Assembly (NCBI RefSeq): GCF_019448235.1
Contig: NZ_CP080409.1
Location: 3,472,001 to 3,536,000, forward strand
Source: Nocardioides panacisoli
GTDB lineage: Bacteria; Actinomycetota; Actinomycetes; Propionibacteriales; Nocardioidaceae
Direction of reading: 5' to 3'
DNA: 64,000 bases
The notes under the pieces were generated by a model. It saw only the letters and a list, made by a program, of their open reading frames with translations. It ran no database searches and was not told the DNA's origin. Shown here piece by piece: positions 60,771 through 64,000 of the stretch. The translations under genes were made by a program, and so were the position numbers. How positions within the stretch are numbered: position 1 is the first letter of the stretch; every line of letters begins with the position of its first letter.

Positions 60771-61840
60771 GGCCGCCCCCGCGCCGCACGGCCGGCTCGC
60801 CACTGGGCGACCCACACCCCGACCAGGAGGACCATCCCGACGCTGGTGACGATGATCCCCAGCAACGGCCGGTCGAAGGTCTGCACCACCGGGGGCTCGT
60901 CGACCCGGGCCGCCTCGAGCTCGTTGATCTGGGCCACCATGTTCGCGGCCGAGGACTCGTCGTCGATGTGGCCGAAGAGCCCGCCGGTGCGGGTCACGGC
61001 CGCCTCGAAGTCGGTCAGGTCGGCGGCGCGCTTCTCGAACCCCTCGGTGCCGATGCCGTGCACCACCACCTGGTTCTGCACGGCGTACTGCGACGCCTCC
61101 TCGAGGGTGAAGACGCCCTGGCCGTAGGGCTCGTTGTCGCTGGCCAGGATGATCGCGCGTCCCCGCTCGCTCTCCAGGTCGCCGAAGCGCTGCACGCAGG
61201 ACGCCAGCCCGTCGCCGATCTGGGAGACGATGTCGGCGCCGCCGTCGAGGCGCTGGGTGCCCGCGACGTACTCGAAGTAGCGGTCCAGGTCGGCGTCGTC
61301 GGTGAAGAGGCCCTGGATGCCCTGGAAGGCCTCCTCGGCCTCGGCCAGCCGCTCCTGGGCGTAGTCGTAGTCGTCGGTCAGCGGGAAGATGGTGATCGTG
61401 GCCTTGCTCCAGATCGCCAGGCCGACCCGCTCGCCGTCCAGGCCCGACACGACGCGCTGCATCTCCTGGAGCACCTCGACGTTGTACTCCGCCATCGAGC
61501 CCGAGGCGTCCAGGCACAGGATGACGTCACGCGCGTTGACGTCCTCGTCCAGCGCCCGCTGTTGCTCGACACGACCGCCCAGGATGATCGTGCCGGCGAT
61601 CGCGATGAGCACCGCGACGCTGGCCAGGGCACCGAACGTCGCCCGCTGCCGCACCAGGTCCCGGAATCGGGGGAGTGACCGCAGCCGCTCCGCGTGCGCC
61701 ACCCACGCCGGGTCCGTCGCCGCGCGGCGACGCCACGGCCGCAGCCACAGCACCAGCAGCGCCACCACCAGCAGCGACAGCGCCACCACCAGCCACGGCC
61801 ACCGCAGGCCGAGCTCGCCGCCGATCCAGGTCACCTCCAT
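60767..61840 (-). CDS. VWA domain membrane protein (BatA-like)
   Basis: 357 residues. Membrane segments at about 15-33, 70-88 and near the C-terminus surround a VWA domain with a complete MIDAS (D111-A-S113-G-S115, CLDASGSM). The last 30 residues end in a basic WRAGRAARGRP. Start overlaps the preceding gene by 10 nt. Part of the MoxR operon. Confidence 0.92.
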   Translation of the reverse strand: MEVTWIGGELGLRWPWLVVALSLLVVALLVLWLRPWRRRAATDPAWVAHAERLRSLPRFRDLVRQRATFGALASVAVLIAIAGTIILGGRVEQQRALDEDVNARDVILCLDASGSMAEYNVEVLQEMQRVVSGLDGERVGLAIWSKATITIFPLTDDYDYAQERLAEAEEAFQGIQGLFTDDADLDRYFEYVAGTQRLDGGADIVSQIGDGLASCVQRFGDLESERGRAIILASDNEPYGQGVFTLEEASQYAVQNQVVVHGIGTEGFEKRAADLTDFEAAVTRTGGLFGHIDDESSAANMVAQINELEAARVDEPPVVQTFDRPLLGIIVTSVGMVLLVGVWVAQWRAGRAARGRP

Positions 61841-62319
61841 GCCGACACCAACCCGCGCGCCCGCTCCACCGCGATGTCGAAGCGCTCACCGGCGCGTCCC
61901 TCCTCGCCCGGAGCGAACTCCGGGGGGTACATCAGCTCGATGGTGTCGGCCAGCTGCCCCGGCGCCGTGCGCTTGAAGTCCGCCAGCGACATCGTCCGCG
62001 CCGGCAGGTGGGTGGTGAGGTCGACGTAGGACCGCACCGTCTCGCTGAGCTGCTGGTGGCCGTCGCGCAGCGCGAGGACGCCGCTGCGCACCTCGGTCTC
62101 GATGCGGTCGATCGCGGCCAGGTGCCGCCCCTGGGCGTCCGGTGCCGGCGGCGGGGGCGGCGCGGTGTCGGCCGGCTCGCTGCGCTCCCGCGTGAGCCAC
62201 CAGGTGGCCAGGTAGTAGGCGATCACCACCAGCACCGCGAGCAGCGCGAACCACAGCCACCGGTCGAAGTACCCGACGGGGCCGTTGAACTCGGCGGGGA
62301 GCTCAGCCGTGACGAGCAT
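61831..62319 (-). CDS. Small membrane protein of the MoxR/VWA operon (DUF4381-like position)
   Basis: 162 residues: one helix (about 22-42), a proline-rich linker, and an alpha-helical cytoplasmic domain (DRIETEVRSGVLALRDGHQQLSETVRSYVDLTTHLPARTMSLADFKR). Its place between DUF58 and BatA fits the small DUF4381-type subunits of Bat operons, but the sequence alone does not prove it. Overlaps both neighbours. Confidence 0.75.
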   Translation of the reverse strand: MLVTAELPAEFNGPVGYFDRWLWFALLAVLVVIAYYLATWWLTRERSEPADTAPPPPPAPDAQGRHLAAIDRIETEVRSGVLALRDGHQQLSETVRSYVDLTTHLPARTMSLADFKRTAPGQLADTIELMYPPEFAPGEEGRAGERFDIAVERARGLVSAWR

Positions 62320-63205
62320 GGCGATGCCTCTCCAGCAGCCGGAACACCGCGGTCACCGCGGTGTCACGGTCGTGGATGCGCTCGTGGACGATCCCCAGCC
62401 GGTCCAGCTGCCGGCGCATCGTGCTCTCCTCGGTCGCGACCAGCGCGGCGTACTCCTGCTGGAGGCGGGCGTCGCCGCGCAACCACTCCGGCACCTCGCG
62501 GCCGGTGTCGACGTCGACCATCGGACCCGACCCGGCGCCCACCGGCAGCGCCGCCGCGGTGGGGTCCAGGTCGCCGATGGTGAGGTAGAGGATCTCGTGC
62601 TGCACCCGCAGGCGGCGCAGCAGCTGCACGACCTCCTCCGACAGCGCGGTCTCGTCGGAGACCACCACCATGATCGTGCGGCGGCGTACGGCGCGCCGGA
62701 CGTAGTCGAGCACCGCGCCGAGGTCGCTCGCGGCGCCGGTGGGGGAGGTGGCGTCGTGGACGGTCGCCAGCAGGCGCTCCAGGTGCACCTCGCCGCCGGC
62801 GGCCCGCCGGACGTGCTGCTCGGCCGCGTCGCCGTGCACCAGGCCGACCAGGTCGGCGTGCTTGGCGGCGAGGTAGCCCACCAGGCCCGCCGCGAAGACG
62901 GCCAGGTCCCGCTTGCTCACGTCGACGTCGTTGAGGGCGGCCATGCTCCGGCCGGTCGAGACCGTCAGCAGGATGGTGTGCTTGCGCTCGGCGACGTAGC
63001 GCTTGACCAGCAACTGGCGCGTGCGCGCCGACGCCTTCCAGTCGATGTCCTTGACGTCGTCCCCGCGCACGTAGCTGCGCAGGTCGCTGAAGTCGATGCC
63101 GCGCCCCACCTGGACCGAGGCGTACTCGCCCTCCAACATGCCGCGCACCTTGCGGTGGGCGTGGAGTGACAGGTGCGTCTTGACCCGGGTGAGGTGGGAG
63201 CTCAT
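62303..63205 (-). CDS. DUF58 protein
   Basis: 300 residues. The DUF58 signature [37 protein letters not shown] is at about 34-72, followed by a VWA-like region ([10 protein letters not shown]). It is cytosolic or membrane-peripheral and always follows MoxR in these operons. Start overlaps the MoxR stop by ATGA. Confidence 0.95.
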   Translation of the reverse strand: MSSHLTRVKTHLSLHAHRKVRGMLEGEYASVQVGRGIDFSDLRSYVRGDDVKDIDWKASARTRQLLVKRYVAERKHTILLTVSTGRSMAALNDVDVSKRDLAVFAAGLVGYLAAKHADLVGLVHGDAAEQHVRRAAGGEVHLERLLATVHDATSPTGAASDLGAVLDYVRRAVRRRTIMVVVSDETALSEEVVQLLRRLRVQHEILYLTIGDLDPTAAALPVGAGSGPMVDVDTGREVPEWLRGDARLQQEYAALVATEESTMRRQLDRLGIVHERIHDRDTAVTAVFRLLERHRHARHG

Positions 63206-64000
63206 GGCGTCGGGACGGCGCGGAACACCGCGTCGATGATCGTCTCGGGCGGGACCCGGTCGGCCAGCGCCTCGAAGGTGAGGTGCAGGCGGTGCCGCAG
63301 CACGCTGTGGCGCAGCTCGCGGACGTCCTCGGGGATGACGTAGTGGCGGCCCTGGACCACCGCCATGGCGCGGGCGGCTTGGAAGAACGCGATCGAGCCG
63401 CGGGGGCTCGCCCCGATCTCGACGTAGGAGCCGAGCTCGGGGCCCACGACCTCGCTGACGTTGCGGGTGGCCCGGATCAGCTGGACGACGTAGCGGCGCA
63501 CCGCCGGGTCGACGTACACCCGCCGGACCAGTGCCTGCAGCTCACGGACCTGGACCAGGTCGGCCACCGCCTCCAGCTCCGGCGCGTGCTGGCCCAGCCG
63601 GTCGTCGTCGATGCGGTCCAGGACGCCCAGTTCGTCGGCCTCGGCGGGGTAGGTGATGACCTCCTTGAGCAGGAAGCGGTCCATCTGCGCGTGGGGGAGG
63701 ACATAGGTGCCCTCCTCGTCCAGCGGGTTCTGGGTGGCCATCACCATGAACGGCTCGGGGAGCTTGTGGATCGTCCCGGCGATCGAGGTCTGCCGCTCCT
63801 GCATCGACTCCAGCAGCGCCGACTGGGTCTTGGCACTCGCGCGGTTGATCTCGTCCAGCAGCACGAAGTTGCGGTGCACCGGACCCAGCTGGGTCTCGAA
63901 CTCGTGGTGGCGCGGGTCGTAGACCTGGGTGCCGATGATGTCGCTGGGCAACAGGTCCGGCGTGCACTGGATGCGGGCGAACTCCGCGTCCACCGACCGC
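63202..64000 (-). CDS. moxR: MoxR-family AAA+ ATPase (5' end beyond window)
   Basis: The last 266 codons are seen; the frame stays open to the right edge, so the Walker A region is outside. Visible: [20 protein letters not shown], Walker [27 protein letters not shown], sensor 1 [25 protein letters not shown] and the C-terminal lid. It heads the operon and should act as a chaperone for the VWA proteins. Confidence 0.95.
   Translation of the reverse strand, partial: RSVDAEFARIQCTPDLLPSDIIGTQVYDPRHHEFETQLGPVHRNFVLLDEINRASAKTQSALLESMQERQTSIAGTIHKLPEPFMVMATQNPLDEEGTYVLPHAQMDRFLLKEVITYPAEADELGVLDRIDDDRLGQHAPELEAVADLVQVRELQALVRRVYVDPAVRRYVVQLIRATRNVSEVVGPELGSYVEIGASPRGSIAFFQAARAMAVVQGRHYVIPEDVRELRHSVLRHRLHLTFEALADRVPPETIIDAVFRAVPTP

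Overview
The window is 64 kb of very GC-rich, gene-dense actinobacterial chromosome. Gene content points to a Nocardioides-like member of the Propionibacteriales, but that is inferred from content only. Supporting signs are the RNase D/DUF3000/hemE neighbourhood, coproporphyrin-route heme genes (HemY-type oxidase and HemQ/ChdC), a mycobacterial-type LigD polymerase with a separate LigC ligase, SigK/RskA-like genes, DUF3263, frequent GTG starts and many 4-nt stop/start overlaps. There is no phage, transposase, CRISPR array or rRNA. One tRNA (Thr, anticodon TGT) is present. Genes at both ends are cut by the window: a probable solute-binding protein at the left and a MoxR ATPase at the right. No gene-free stretch exceeds 300 bp; the largest gaps are the groEL leader and the spacer between the beta-helix gene and the sigma-factor gene.

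Layout. 0-14.6 kb: housekeeping. RNase D and DUF3000, hemE, an NYN-domain RNase, an orphan sugar-binding lipoprotein, DUF4349, hemY-chdC, two lipoproteins, msrB, LigD polymerase, a GNAT and a DinB protein, then a UspA-like protein with ligase LigC. 14.6-23 kb: tRNA-Thr, pdxY, a GMC oxidoreductase plus aldehyde dehydrogenase pair behind a large inverted repeat, hsp20 and a divergent MerR/HspR-like regulator, a DODA-type dioxygenase, ung. 23-31 kb: a PhaC-like hydrolase/GPH transporter/PLP decarboxylase operon, and otsA and otsB flanking DUF3263 and LytR_C genes. 31-36 kb: a SAM-I riboswitch in front of a threonine-synthase-family gene and a MoaD/ThiS-like sulfur carrier, then a lipoprotein, a FadD acyl-CoA ligase with a KstR-like site, and an SGNH hydrolase. 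36-45 kb: a secreted beta-helix protein built from 143-residue repeats, an ECF sigma/anti-sigma pair, groEL with two CIRCE sites, a drug exporter with its TetR regulator, and a secreted trypsin-like protease. 45-59 kb: a molybdenum-hydroxylase locus in two halves (mocA-like, coxD, coxE, xdhC; then coxS, coxL, coxM, coxG) with an osmoprotectant ABC transporter and a GAF regulator between them. 59-64 kb: a MoxR/DUF58/von Willebrand (Bat-type) operon.

Two observations stand out. First, SAM-riboswitch control of a ThrC homologue next to a ubiquitin-like carrier ending in Gly-Gly suggests that the pair makes homocysteine (methionine precursor) from O-phosphohomoserine rather than only threonine. 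Second, a 22-nt near-palindrome recurs in ordered modules (32-nt period; in two modules also an inverted partner at a fixed 29-nt gap) in the gaps between convergent genes at 3.4, 18.9 and 20.6 kb. It looks like an undescribed REP-like element or bidirectional terminator. Other convergent junctions carry long unique hairpins instead.
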